This document shows, piece after piece, positions 1 through 7,067 of a DNA stretch of 9,001 bases. This DNA comes from Fidelibacterota bacterium UBA2986 (GTDB lineage Bacteria; Fidelibacterota; Marinisomatia; Marinisomatales; AB-629-J13), in the NCBI GenBank assembly GCA_002346675.1, contig DEAI01000035.1, positions 1 to 9,001 on the forward strand, given 5' to 3'. The notes beneath the pieces are model-generated. The model searched no databases. It was given only the letters and a program-made list of their open reading frames with translations, and was not told where the DNA came from. Both the position numbers and the translations under genes were made by a program. The first letter of the stretch is position 1; every line of letters begins with the position of its first letter.

Positions 1-100
1 AACAAATATGTTTGGAGAAACTGTGCCCTCTGGAATTTACTTTTGCGAGATGTATGATGGGACTCAAACTGACATCATCAAATTAATTTTAATGAAATGA
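1..100 (+). CDS. C-terminal fragment of a T9SS-secreted protein (sorting domain)
   Basis: Only the last 32 codons plus the TGA stop (98-100) are present, read from position 2; the start lies upstream of the window. The visible residues contain 'GETVPSGIYFCEM' and end 'KLILMK'. They match, in spacing, the last strands of the FlgD-like/Por sorting domain that closes the two complete genes downstream (compare 'VVSSGMYIYSL...KLLYLK' in the next gene). In FCB bacteria this domain directs secretion across the outer membrane by the type IX system and is normally removed or anchored at the surface. The catalytic or binding part of the protein cannot be known from here. No terminator follows and the next start codon is 28 bp away, so it probably belongs to the same operon. 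The domain call rests on about 30 residues. Confidence 0.8.
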   Translation, partial: TNMFGETVPSGIYFCEMYDGTQTDIIKLILMK

Positions 101-113
101 TTAAACATTTCAT
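92..113 (+). other. Small AT-rich hairpin over the stop codon of the upstream gene
   Basis: ATGAAATG (92-99) and CATTTCAT (106-113) are perfect reverse complements around a 6-base loop, giving an 8-bp stem. It overlaps the TGA at 98-100 and ends 5 bases before the Shine-Dalgarno of the next gene. The stem is AT-rich and no T-run follows, so it is not a convincing rho-independent terminator. It could affect ribosome handover or RNA stability, or be chance. Confidence 0.3.
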
Positions 114-118
114 GATTT

Positions 119-123
119 AGGAG
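119..123 (+). promoter_or_regulatory. Shine-Dalgarno site for the 129 start
   Basis: AGGAG lies 5 bases before the ATG at 129. It fixes the start of the large repeat protein and agrees with the signal peptide that begins there. Confidence 0.75.
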
Positions 124-128
124 AAAAA

Positions 129-3100
129 ATGAAATTTACTACACCTTACATATTGATCTATTTGTTTATACTTACTTTTATACCTTCAAAAGTATTTAGT
201 AGTGATACGAGAAAAATTACAGTTCAAAATACTGTTGTGCAGGAAAAACAAGATAATTTAGAATCCTACATTCAATATAATTTAGATGATTATCCTAACC
301 GGACAAGGCAGGGTGGTGATACATATGATGATGCGACCGTAATTAACTCATTACCCTATTACACTTCAGGTACAACGGAGGGCTATACAGATGATTATGA
401 TGAGGTTTGTCCCTATTCAGGAAGTACCTCACCTGATGTTGTTTATAGTTTTTCACCAGCCTATGATATGGTCATTGATATTGATCTATGTGGAGAAGGA
501 TCTTACTACGATACTAAGGTATATATTCACGATGAAGGAATGGGATTAGTCGGATGTAATGATGATGAGTGTAGCAACTCTCATCATAATTATTTAAGTA
601 AATTGACCGATATTTCTCTTTATCAGGGAGAGCTCTACTATATAATTGTTGATGGATATGGTGGGCAGTCTGGCGAGTACGAATTGAATATTACAGAAGA
701 AGGTGGTCCGCCACCACCTGTCCCCGATAATGATGACTGTAGTGACGCAGAAATGGTTAGCGGTCAGAGCCCTGTTGCTCTCTCAGGGACAACTGTTGGC
801 GCAAACGTCGACTGTCCCGACCTTTTGAATTGGACTGCAGTATGGTATGAGATCCCAGTTCCTGATGAACCAAGCGATATTTCAATTCACGTTGAATCAT
901 CACAAGCATTGACCAATGCGGGTATAATTATAATGGACGATTGCAACTGTGATGATTATATAGCTGGTGAATATGACTGGGATGCTTCGGGTGGTCAGCT
1001 AGATTTATTTTTTGAAAATGTTTCTGTTTCAGGGGAGACAGTATTTTTCCCCCTAATGATAGATCCTCAGTCTGAATTTGAAGTTACATTTGAGTTTGAG
1101 TCAACTGGAGGTCCTCCATCTACTGACTTCAGTACAACAATAACCGCTACAGATAACTTTGGTTCCCTACCCTTTGAGCTGACTTTTGGTACAAGCTCTG
1201 ATGCTACAGTAGGATACGATGATGGTCTTGATATATATGCGCCACCACCGCCGCCACCACCGGCTTGGGATGCTGCACTATTTAATATGGAAGTGAATGA
1301 CAGATTTTTTGCTGATTATCGTCCCACAACTCCGGAAGCTGGAACGACAGAATGGGCAATTGACTTTCAAGCAGAGCAGGGGTCAGATGAATACATTCTC
1401 AGTTGGGATTCATCTACCCTGGGAGTCGGAAATTTTACTTTATCTGATCCATTTGGAGGTGTTGCTTTTAGCATTAATATGAGAGAGTATGAGTCACTAT
1501 CAGTGCCAACTGCTTACAATCGAGTTGTTATCACTCATTCCTATCTTACACTTGATTTTCAGACACATATAACAGCAACAAATAGTTACTCTCCTGGAGA
1601 ATTTGTAATGACCATTGGAACAAGCCCAGATGCAACTGTAGGTTACGATGATGGTCTTGATGTATTTGCTCCTCCCGCTCCTCCACCTCCTGTGTGGGAT
1701 GCTGCATTATTTAATTTAGAAATTAATGATAGATTTTATGCTGATTATCGAGAAACTACCCCTTTGAATGGTTCAACAACCTGGGCAATTGATCTGTCGG
1801 TTGAAACTCCCTATTCGGTAAATACTCTATCGTGGAACCCGAGTACATTAGGCGAAGGAAATTTTTTGTTAACTGATGCATTTGGCGGGGTCTTGTTTTC
1901 TTATGATATGTCAACAATGGAGTCTATTGACTTAGATCAGTCGATCAATAGGGTATTAATTATTCATTCCTATTATTCCTTCGATTTTCTTACTGTTCTA
2001 ACGGCTACAGATAATTTTGGCTCTGAACCTTTTTCCTTGACAATAGGTACCATTCAAAATGCTACAGATGGATACGATGAGGGCCTGGATATATTTGCTC
2101 CTCCTGCACCTCCACCTCCTGCGTGGGATGCTGCTCTATATAATCAAATTGTCAATGACCGGTTTTATATGGATATTAGACCTACAACTCAGGATCAAGG
2201 ATCTACAGTTTGGGCTATAGATTTTCAGGGAGAAACTGGAACCACAGGTTTTATTTTATCTTGGGATCCATCAACTCTCGGTGAAGGAAATTTTATATTA
2301 ACAGATGCATTTGGCGGGTTACTTTTATCTATTGATATGAATGAGGTCAATCAGGCAGAAATTCCGTCTACATTCAATCGTATTTTAATTACCCAAAGTT
2401 TATATTCGGTGGATTTTGCTGTAACACTTACCGCTACGGACAATATAAATTTTCCTGTAGATTTGATTTTTGGAACCAGCCCAGATGCCACTGATGGTTT
2501 TGATGCAGGGATGGACAGCTACGCTCCCCCTGCTCCACCTCCTCCTGCATGGGATGCAGCCCTATTTAATCCAATTGTAAGTGATAGGTTTTATGTTGAC
2601 ATCCGTCCGACAACTCCAGAAGAAGGTTATACCGAGTGGGCAGTAGATTTTCAGGCTGATGCAAGTTCTGAAGAAGTCAATCTATCGTGGAACGTAGATG
2701 CCCTTGGCGATGGTAACTTTACGCTCACGGACGCTTTTGGAGGATTATTTTTTTCAGTGAATATGAACTCTATCAATAGTTACAGTTTCCCAGTTACCTT
2801 CACCAGGGTTTTTATTCGTCACAGTTTCAGCTCTACTCTAGAAGTTTCTTATATTGATGATTGGAATATGGTGGGGCTACCACTAATGGTTGAGGATAAT
2901 TCTGTTGAACTTCTTTTCCCGTCCAGCGAGCCTTTTACACTCTATGCCTATGATAACGGCTACTCACTTGAAAGTGCTTTAGATTTAGGCGTAGGCTATC
3001 TCTTAAGAATGTCGGAAGCTAATACAGTAACTATTTCCGGAATGCCCGTAAGCAGTATTACTGTGTCCTTAAATGAAGATTGGAATATTATTTCAGGAAT

Positions 3101-3938
3101 ATCAAGTCCAATAGATGTGGAAGCTGTTAACGATATAGATATCATTGTTCCCAGCACGATCTATGGTTATGGTTCAAATGGATATTTTGCTCCTGAGGCA
3201 ATCGATCCTGGATATGGATATTGGGTTCGTGCCTATTATGAAGGTGAAATTACTCTCACTGCTGGAATGACTCAATCTGCTAAAGCAACACTGACAGACC
3301 GTACAAAAATGAATAATTTGGATTTTAAACTGTCAGATGGTTTTTCACAATCGCTTTATTTTGGAGGCTCAATTAGTGATGAAGAGAAACTCCAGTTCAG
3401 CCTTCCTCCAAAATTTGATGGGATGCAGTTTGATGTACGTTTTGAAGGAGAATCCTCTCATTCAGAGAATGGAGATTATATTCAGTTAGTCAATCTATCA
3501 AATGACTTGGTGATAGGATATTCTATAGTCAACAATTTAAACAAAGAAATATGGGCATTGGACATAGATGGAGCACGTACTTATCTGGTGGGCTCTGGTG
3601 AAATTGAGGTTAATCAAATTCCCTCTAAAATACGATTGATTAAAGAGTCTGAATTACCAAAACAATTTTTATTGGGAACAAATTTCCCCAATCCCTTCAA
3701 TGGTACAACTGTTATTCCATACGAGTTAAATGAAACTGCACAGGTTAGACTGACAGTGTTTGATTTGTCTGGAAGAATTGTAAATGAACTTGTTTCCGGT
3801 GAAAAACCGGCAGGATTATACCAAGTAGAGTGGGATGGAAGGAATGCCAAAGGGTTTGTTGTATCATCAGGAATGTATATTTATTCACTTCAGTCTGGTA
3901 ATCAAAAAATATTCGACAAATTGCTTTATTTGAAATAA
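129..3938 (+). CDS. Large secreted repeat protein: PPC-like domains, four 143-aa repeats, WN module, T9SS sorting domain
   Basis: A 1269-residue exported protein with no recognised catalytic motif, so probably a binding, adhesion or scaffold protein (inference). Domains in order: signal peptide 1-24 (hydrophobic core, likely cut after VFS); PPC-like beta-sandwich ~62-190 ('DVVYSF', 'YYIIVDGYGGQSGEYEL'); second PPC-like domain ~200-325; four tandem 143-residue repeats 333-904; two 'WN' half-modules starting at W912 and W985; a beta domain ~1060-1170 ('SLYFGG', 'FSLPPKF', 'FDVRFEG'); and a FlgD-like T9SS sorting domain ~1185-1269 ('NFPNPFNGTT', ending 'KLLYLK'). All eight cysteines lie in the PPC-like part (94, 121, 143, 148, 204, 229, 272, 274), suggesting disulfides there, although the pairing is not shown. 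The start is set by AGGAG at 119-123. The subtilase gene begins 3 bases after the stop, so the two are almost certainly co-transcribed. Everything from W912 onward follows the same domain order as the subtilase tail. Extracellular location is well supported; molecular function is unknown. Confidence 0.9.
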   Translation: MKFTTPYILIYLFILTFIPSKVFSSDTRKITVQNTVVQEKQDNLESYIQYNLDDYPNRTRQGGDTYDDATVINSLPYYTSGTTEGYTDDYDEVCPYSGSTSPDVVYSFSPAYDMVIDIDLCGEGSYYDTKVYIHDEGMGLVGCNDDECSNSHHNYLSKLTDISLYQGELYYIIVDGYGGQSGEYELNITEEGGPPPPVPDNDDCSDAEMVSGQSPVALSGTTVGANVDCPDLLNWTAVWYEIPVPDEPSDISIHVESSQALTNAGIIIMDDCNCDDYIAGEYDWDASGGQLDLFFENVSVSGETVFFPLMIDPQSEFEVTFEFESTGGPPSTDFSTTITATDNFGSLPFELTFGTSSDATVGYDDGLDIYAPPPPPPPAWDAALFNMEVNDRFFADYRPTTPEAGTTEWAIDFQAEQGSDEYILSWDSSTLGVGNFTLSDPFGGVAFSINMREYESLSVPTAYNRVVITHSYLTLDFQTHITATNSYSPGEFVMTIGTSPDATVGYDDGLDVFAPPAPPPPVWDAALFNLEINDRFYADYRETTPLNGSTTWAIDLSVETPYSVNTLSWNPSTLGEGNFLLTDAFGGVLFSYDMSTMESIDLDQSINRVLIIHSYYSFDFLTVLTATDNFGSEPFSLTIGTIQNATDGYDEGLDIFAPPAPPPPAWDAALYNQIVNDRFYMDIRPTTQDQGSTVWAIDFQGETGTTGFILSWDPSTLGEGNFILTDAFGGLLLSIDMNEVNQAEIPSTFNRILITQSLYSVDFAVTLTATDNINFPVDLIFGTSPDATDGFDAGMDSYAPPAPPPPAWDAALFNPIVSDRFYVDIRPTTPEEGYTEWAVDFQADASSEEVNLSWNVDALGDGNFTLTDAFGGLFFSVNMNSINSYSFPVTFTRVFIRHSFSSTLEVSYIDDWNMVGLPLMVEDNSVELLFPSSEPFTLYAYDNGYSLESALDLGVGYLLRMSEANTVTISGMPVSSITVSLNEDWNIISGISSPIDVEAVNDIDIIVPSTIYGYGSNGYFAPEAIDPGYGYWVRAYYEGEITLTAGMTQSAKATLTDRTKMNNLDFKLSDGFSQSLYFGGSISDEEKLQFSLPPKFDGMQFDVRFEGESSHSENGDYIQLVNLSNDLVIGYSIVNNLNKEIWALDIDGARTYLVGSGEIEVNQIPSKIRLIKESELPKQFLLGTNFPNPFNGTTVIPYELNETAQVRLTVFDLSGRIVNELVSGEKPAGLYQVEWDGRNAKGFVVSSGMYIYSLQSGNQKIFDKLLYLK
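1125..1553 (+). repeat. Protein repeat unit 1 (residues 333-475)
   Basis: First of four head-to-tail units of exactly 143 codons. Landmarks: 'TATDNFG', 'GTSSDATVGYDDGLD', a run of seven prolines (372-378), 'AWDAALFN' with W380, 'DRFFADYRPTT', 'LSWDSSTLG' and 'FGGVAFSINM'. It looks like one beta-sandwich domain with the polyproline in an internal loop; the fold is inferred from strand-like patterns. Confidence 0.9.
1554..1982 (+). repeat. Protein repeat unit 2 (residues 476-618)
   Basis: Second 143-codon unit: 'TATNSYS', 'GTSPDATVGYDDGLD', 'APPAPPPPVW' with W523, 'DRFYADYRETT', 'LSWNPSTLGEGNF', 'DAFGGVLFSYDM'. The polyproline loop is interrupted by one Ala, unlike unit 1. DNA similarity to the other units is only patchy, so the duplication is not recent. 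Confidence 0.9.
1983..2411 (+). repeat. Protein repeat unit 3 (residues 619-761)
   Basis: Third 143-codon unit: 'TATDNFG', 'NATDGYDEGLD', 'APPAPPPPAW' with W666, 'DRFYMDIRPTT', 'LSWDPSTLGEGNF', 'DAFGGLLLSIDM'. By eye it is closest to unit 2 in the core motif, and to unit 4 in having 'DIRPTT' in place of 'DYR'. Confidence 0.9.
2412..2840 (+). repeat. Protein repeat unit 4 (residues 762-904)
   Basis: Last 143-codon unit: 'TATDNINF', 'GTSPDATDGFDAGMD', 'APPAPPPPAW' with W808, 'DRFYVDIRPTT', 'LSWNVDALGDGNF', 'DAFGGLFFSVNM'. A one-residue loss before the polyproline loop is balanced by a one-residue gain after it, so the period stays 143. The unit ends directly where the 'WN' module begins. Confidence 0.9.
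2841..3938 (+). other. Shared C-terminal cassette, copy 1 (WN pair, beta domain, T9SS tail)
   Basis: Residues 905-1269 of the repeat protein. Order: 'DDWNMVGLPL' (W912), 'GVGYLLR', 'EDWNIISGIS' (W985, 73 residues later), 'IVPSTIYGYG', 'GYGYWVR', then 'LYFGGSI', 'FSLPP', 'FDVRF', then the 'NFPNPFN' sorting domain. The same elements in the same order and at nearly the same spacing close the subtilase gene. This cassette is likely the secretion and surface-handling end of both proteins. Confidence 0.85.
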
Positions 3939-3941
3939 TTC

Positions 3942-6920
3942 ATGAGATATGGGCTGATTGTATTTTTGGTGGTGGCAATAGTTACTGCCAAATCAGATAA
4001 GTTGATCTATCAGGAACACTCCCTACTTTTTTGTTTAAAACCAGATTATCCCACATTAGATATAGATAATATTAGTGGAAATATTTCAACAGGGATAAAT
4101 GAGCTTGATGGGTTTATCATTGCTAATGGGGTTGTAAAACTTTCGTCATGGATTTCATTTGCTGAAAAGAAAGATCATGATGGTAATATATATTTAAATC
4201 GTATTTACAGAGTTCATTTTTCTTCAAATAGAGATAAGAGTATTGAAGTCAATAGATTTGATCTGCAAATATTATCTTGCGTCTACTCTGTAGAGTTTGA
4301 TTTTATTAGGAAGCCAGACTTTACACCCAACGATCCTTATTATGGACAGCAGTGGTATTTACCCCAAATTGGAGCAAATCTTGCGTGGAATAACTGGAAT
4401 CCCAATGGAGGCAATACTCCATCTGGGGAAGAGGTGTTGTTAGCATCAGTGGATACAGGGGTGGATTGGGATCACGTAGATTTGAGAAATAATTTATGGC
4501 AGAATCTCAATGAAGATGCTGATGGGGATGGCCATACAATAGAATATTCAGGTGGGCAGTGGATTTTGGACCCAGGTGATTTAAATGGAGTGGATGATGA
4601 TGACTGGGATAATAATTCAACGACATTTGTGGATGATTTGATTGGTTGGGATCTCTCCGGTTGGAGTGGTACGCAGGATAATAATCCTCAGCCTCGACCA
4701 GGAGCAAATAATTATGGAACCTGGGCCCACGGAACCCACGTTGCCGGATTGCTCTCTTCTTCCACTCACAATAACACTGGAATCGCCTCTACTGCATTTG
4801 ACTGTAGAATAATGTCTGTAAAAGTCTCCACTGGTGATCAATCTTATCCTTATATAACAGATGGATATCCAGGAATACTATATGCAGCAAAGGCAGGATA
4901 TCACTCAGGTTCTTACACAATAATTAATAATAGCTGGGGTGGAAACGGATACAGCTCCTATGAACAGTCCGTTATTAACATCTGTCACTCTACATATGGC
5001 GCAATAATATTTGCTGCAGCTGGTAATGGGGAGGATGATGGATGGGGGGAGGATTATAATCCACACTATCCCGCTAGCTATGACAACGTCATTTCCGTTA
5101 CAGCTTTAGGAACTGGAGATTATTGGAATCACTGGGCAACATATCATGAGACCGTTGATTTAGCTGCCCCAGGAGAAAATATTCGTAGCTGTGTAATAGG
5201 AAATAATTACTCTTCCTGGGATGGCACATCCATGGCAACACCAATTGCTGCTAGTTGCGCAGGATTGATGCGAATATACTACCCTGGCATAACAAATGTT
5301 CAAATTGAGACTATGCTTCTAGCATCAGCTGACCCGGTGATTTATAATATAAATACAGAATCATATTTGGATGATAGATTGGGGCGTGGAAGAGTAGATA
5401 TTGAAAAAGCTTTAGAAGTAGGTTTGTTTCCATCTATGGAATTTGTTGATCTGGATATTACTATTTTAGATGGAGAAGATGATTTAATTCATCCTGGAGA
5501 ATCCATTGAGCTCAGAACTATTTTATATAATAATGAAACGTGGGGAGAGGCAATAGGATTAATTGGAGAGCTCTCGGCAGCGTCAAACGCGTTTGTGATT
5601 CAAAGTCATTCAAATTTTGGAAATGTATCTCCCGGAGATGCAACACTAAATATTGAAGATCCTTTCATCGTCCAATTTCCTGTGGGTATTCCCCCCGGAG
5701 AAATTGACTTCATTCTCTCTCTCTTTTCAAATATGGATGACTACATGGAATACACTACTCAGCTTAGTTTTACTATAAATGTTGAATCTGGAGTTAGCCA
5801 GGTTGAGGTATCCATTCCATATAGCAATGGATGGAACCTAGTGGGACTTCCACTGAATCAATATGAATTAAATTATTTAGAATTATTTCCCAATGCAATT
5901 GAGGGTACTCTATATGGTTTTGAATCAAACTATATTTCTGAAGTGTCGTTAGTTCCAGGGAGTGGATATTGGCTCAGATTTGAAGAATCAGGGAACCAAG
6001 AGGTCATTGGAGAACCGATTGAAAATCTCACTATCAATCTAGATGAAAATTGGAATTTAATTTCCGGATTATCAGTTCCAATTCCGGTTGAAATAATTTC
6101 AGATGAATCTAATATTATAGTCCCTGGTACGATTTATGGATTTCACAATAGTTACTTTTCTGCAGAATATATAATTCCTGGGTCTGGGTATTGGATAAGG
6201 TCCCTATCTGATGGTCAAATTACTCTGAATAGTGCAAATAGAACATCAATACTAAAAATTAGAGATAACACAGCTATGGCAAACAGATTGATATTTGAAA
6301 ATGCCAGAGGCACAACACAGACGCTTTTTTTTGGAAACAAGATAGCTGAAAATAATTCTTTAAGTTTCAGCTTACCGCCGCAACCACCTTCAGCTCTAGA
6401 TGTATTTGATGTTCGTTTCACAGGAGATTTTGTAGCATCTAAAATAGGTGGACAAATTGAAATAATTAATTCTTATTATCCAGTCAATATAGAAATAGAT
6501 TTAAAAGATGAGTCTAATTGGCAATTAATTTTATCTGAAGATAAACGGGCAATTTTACTTTCCGATTTTAACCATAATTCGATTCAATTAAATTCATCGC
6601 TGATCACATTATTACGTGATGATAACAATACATCAAATCTCACGAATAAATTTGAATTTTCAGCTTATCCTAATCCGTTTAATCCTATAACAACTCTCTC
6701 CTATGAGTTACCAATTCAAATGTTTGTATCAATAAAAATATATAATTTGATGGGAAATGAAGTTACAATTTTAGTAAATGATCATATGAGCTCAGGACCA
6801 CATGAAATTATTTGGAACACAAAAAATATATCTAGTTCTATTGTCGGAACCGGTGTATATTTTGCGACCATAGAAACGGAGTATTTTTCAAAAACACAAA
6901 AGTTAGTTTTTATTAAATAA
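3942..6920 (+). CDS. Secreted subtilisin-like serine protease (S8) with T9SS sorting domain
   Basis: Endopeptidase expected to act outside the cell. Short signal peptide 1-16 (cut after VTA); a likely inhibitory prodomain ~20-125; catalytic domain ~130-490. The triad is complete: D171 in 'SVDTGVD', H263 in 'HGTHVAG', S430 in 'GTSMATP'. The oxyanion Asn is N362 in 'AAAGN', and the substrate-strand motif is 'NNSWGG' (329-334). Between D and H is an Asp-rich insertion (189-240, 'EDADGDG', 'NGVDDDD') of the calcium-binding type known in FCB subtilases. An Ig-like domain follows at ~499-615 ('IHPGESIEL', 'FGNVSPGD'), then two WN half-modules (W631, W704), a beta domain ~778-896 ('LFFGNKI', 'FSLPPQPP', 'FDVRF') and the T9SS sorting domain ('AYPNPFNPITT', ending 'KLVFIK'). 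The ATG lies 3 bases after the previous stop and has no visible Shine-Dalgarno, so translational coupling is likely. A strong terminator follows. Active-protease status is well supported; the substrate is unknown. Confidence 0.95.
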   Translation: MRYGLIVFLVVAIVTAKSDKLIYQEHSLLFCLKPDYPTLDIDNISGNISTGINELDGFIIANGVVKLSSWISFAEKKDHDGNIYLNRIYRVHFSSNRDKSIEVNRFDLQILSCVYSVEFDFIRKPDFTPNDPYYGQQWYLPQIGANLAWNNWNPNGGNTPSGEEVLLASVDTGVDWDHVDLRNNLWQNLNEDADGDGHTIEYSGGQWILDPGDLNGVDDDDWDNNSTTFVDDLIGWDLSGWSGTQDNNPQPRPGANNYGTWAHGTHVAGLLSSSTHNNTGIASTAFDCRIMSVKVSTGDQSYPYITDGYPGILYAAKAGYHSGSYTIINNSWGGNGYSSYEQSVINICHSTYGAIIFAAAGNGEDDGWGEDYNPHYPASYDNVISVTALGTGDYWNHWATYHETVDLAAPGENIRSCVIGNNYSSWDGTSMATPIAASCAGLMRIYYPGITNVQIETMLLASADPVIYNINTESYLDDRLGRGRVDIEKALEVGLFPSMEFVDLDITILDGEDDLIHPGESIELRTILYNNETWGEAIGLIGELSAASNAFVIQSHSNFGNVSPGDATLNIEDPFIVQFPVGIPPGEIDFILSLFSNMDDYMEYTTQLSFTINVESGVSQVEVSIPYSNGWNLVGLPLNQYELNYLELFPNAIEGTLYGFESNYISEVSLVPGSGYWLRFEESGNQEVIGEPIENLTINLDENWNLISGLSVPIPVEIISDESNIIVPGTIYGFHNSYFSAEYIIPGSGYWIRSLSDGQITLNSANRTSILKIRDNTAMANRLIFENARGTTQTLFFGNKIAENNSLSFSLPPQPPSALDVFDVRFTGDFVASKIGGQIEIINSYYPVNIEIDLKDESNWQLILSEDKRAILLSDFNHNSIQLNSSLITLLRDDNNTSNLTNKFEFSAYPNPFNPITTLSYELPIQMFVSIKIYNLMGNEVTILVNDHMSSGPHEIIWNTKNISSSIVGTGVYFATIETEYFSKTQKLVFIK
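5802..6920 (+). other. Shared C-terminal cassette, copy 2 (WN pair, beta domain, T9SS tail)
   Basis: Residues 621-992 of the subtilase. Order: 'NGWNLVGLPL' (W631), 'GSGYWLR', 'ENWNLISGLS' (W704, again 73 residues later), 'IVPGTIYGF', 'GSGYWIR', 'LFFGNKI', 'FSLPPQPP', 'FDVRF', 'PNPFNP'. From the first WN tryptophan to the C-terminus it is 361 residues here and 357 in the neighbouring protein. Motifs are conserved but the connecting sequence has diverged, so this is old shared ancestry, not a fresh copy. Confidence 0.85.
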
Positions 6921-6947
6921 TTAGATTTACCCCATACTCCCCTCCAC

Positions 6948-6986
6948 GCCCCGGTTTTCATCCCAGAAGGCCGGGGCTACTTTTTT
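6948..6986 (+). terminator. Rho-independent terminator after the subtilase gene
   Basis: A 12-bp stem pairs 6948-6959 (gccccggttttc) with 6966-6977 (gaaggccggggc), including two G-U pairs, around a 6-base loop (6960-6965). Six T residues follow at 6981-6986. It sits 27 bases after the subtilase stop and is strikingly GC-rich for this AT-rich DNA. It separates the repeat-protein/subtilase unit from the M6 protease gene. Confidence 0.88.
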
Positions 6987-7054
6987 AAAATTGAATATTT
7001 TAAATTTTATTTTGTCTAACAATAAAATACTATCAACCAAAACTAACTATTATC

Positions 7055-7059
7055 AGGAG
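7055..7059 (+). promoter_or_regulatory. Shine-Dalgarno site that selects a TTG start at 7068
   Basis: AGGAG lies 8 bases before an in-frame TTG at 7068. The first in-frame ATG (7125) has only AT-rich sequence before it and would remove most of the signal peptide, so this site decides the start. Confidence 0.75.
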
Positions 7060-7067
7060 AAATAAAA

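Noticed and set aside
1242..1262. Polyproline run as a collagen-like or simple-sequence expansion
   Set aside because: No Gly-X-Y pattern, and the run sits at the same place in each of four repeats, so it is part of the domain, not a random microsatellite.
1297..1482. Short + strand frame in the first repeat
   Set aside because: Shadow frame within repeat unit 1; the true frame is set by four periodic repeats.
1125..2840. CRISPR-like or recent DNA-level tandem repeat
   Set aside because: The periodicity is at protein level; the DNA units are 429 bp and clearly diverged, with no short identical repeats separated by unique spacers.
3614..3850. Minus-strand open frame of 78 codons
   Set aside because: Antisense shadow of the conserved T9SS sorting domain of the repeat protein; no start signals seen.
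4507..4841. Two overlapping minus-strand open frames (4507-4707 and 4617-4841)
   Set aside because: They run opposite to the Asp-rich and catalytic-His part of the subtilase. Their His- and Ser-rich composition is what the complement of Asp/Gly codons produces.
6991..7014. Possible Bacteroidetes-type promoter for the M6 gene (TTG at 6991, TATTTTG at 7008-7014)
   Set aside because: The spacing (14 bases) is too short, the -7 element does not fit TAnnTTTG exactly, and AT-rich DNA gives such matches by chance. A promoter in 6987-7067 is likely because a terminator precedes it, but its position cannot be called.
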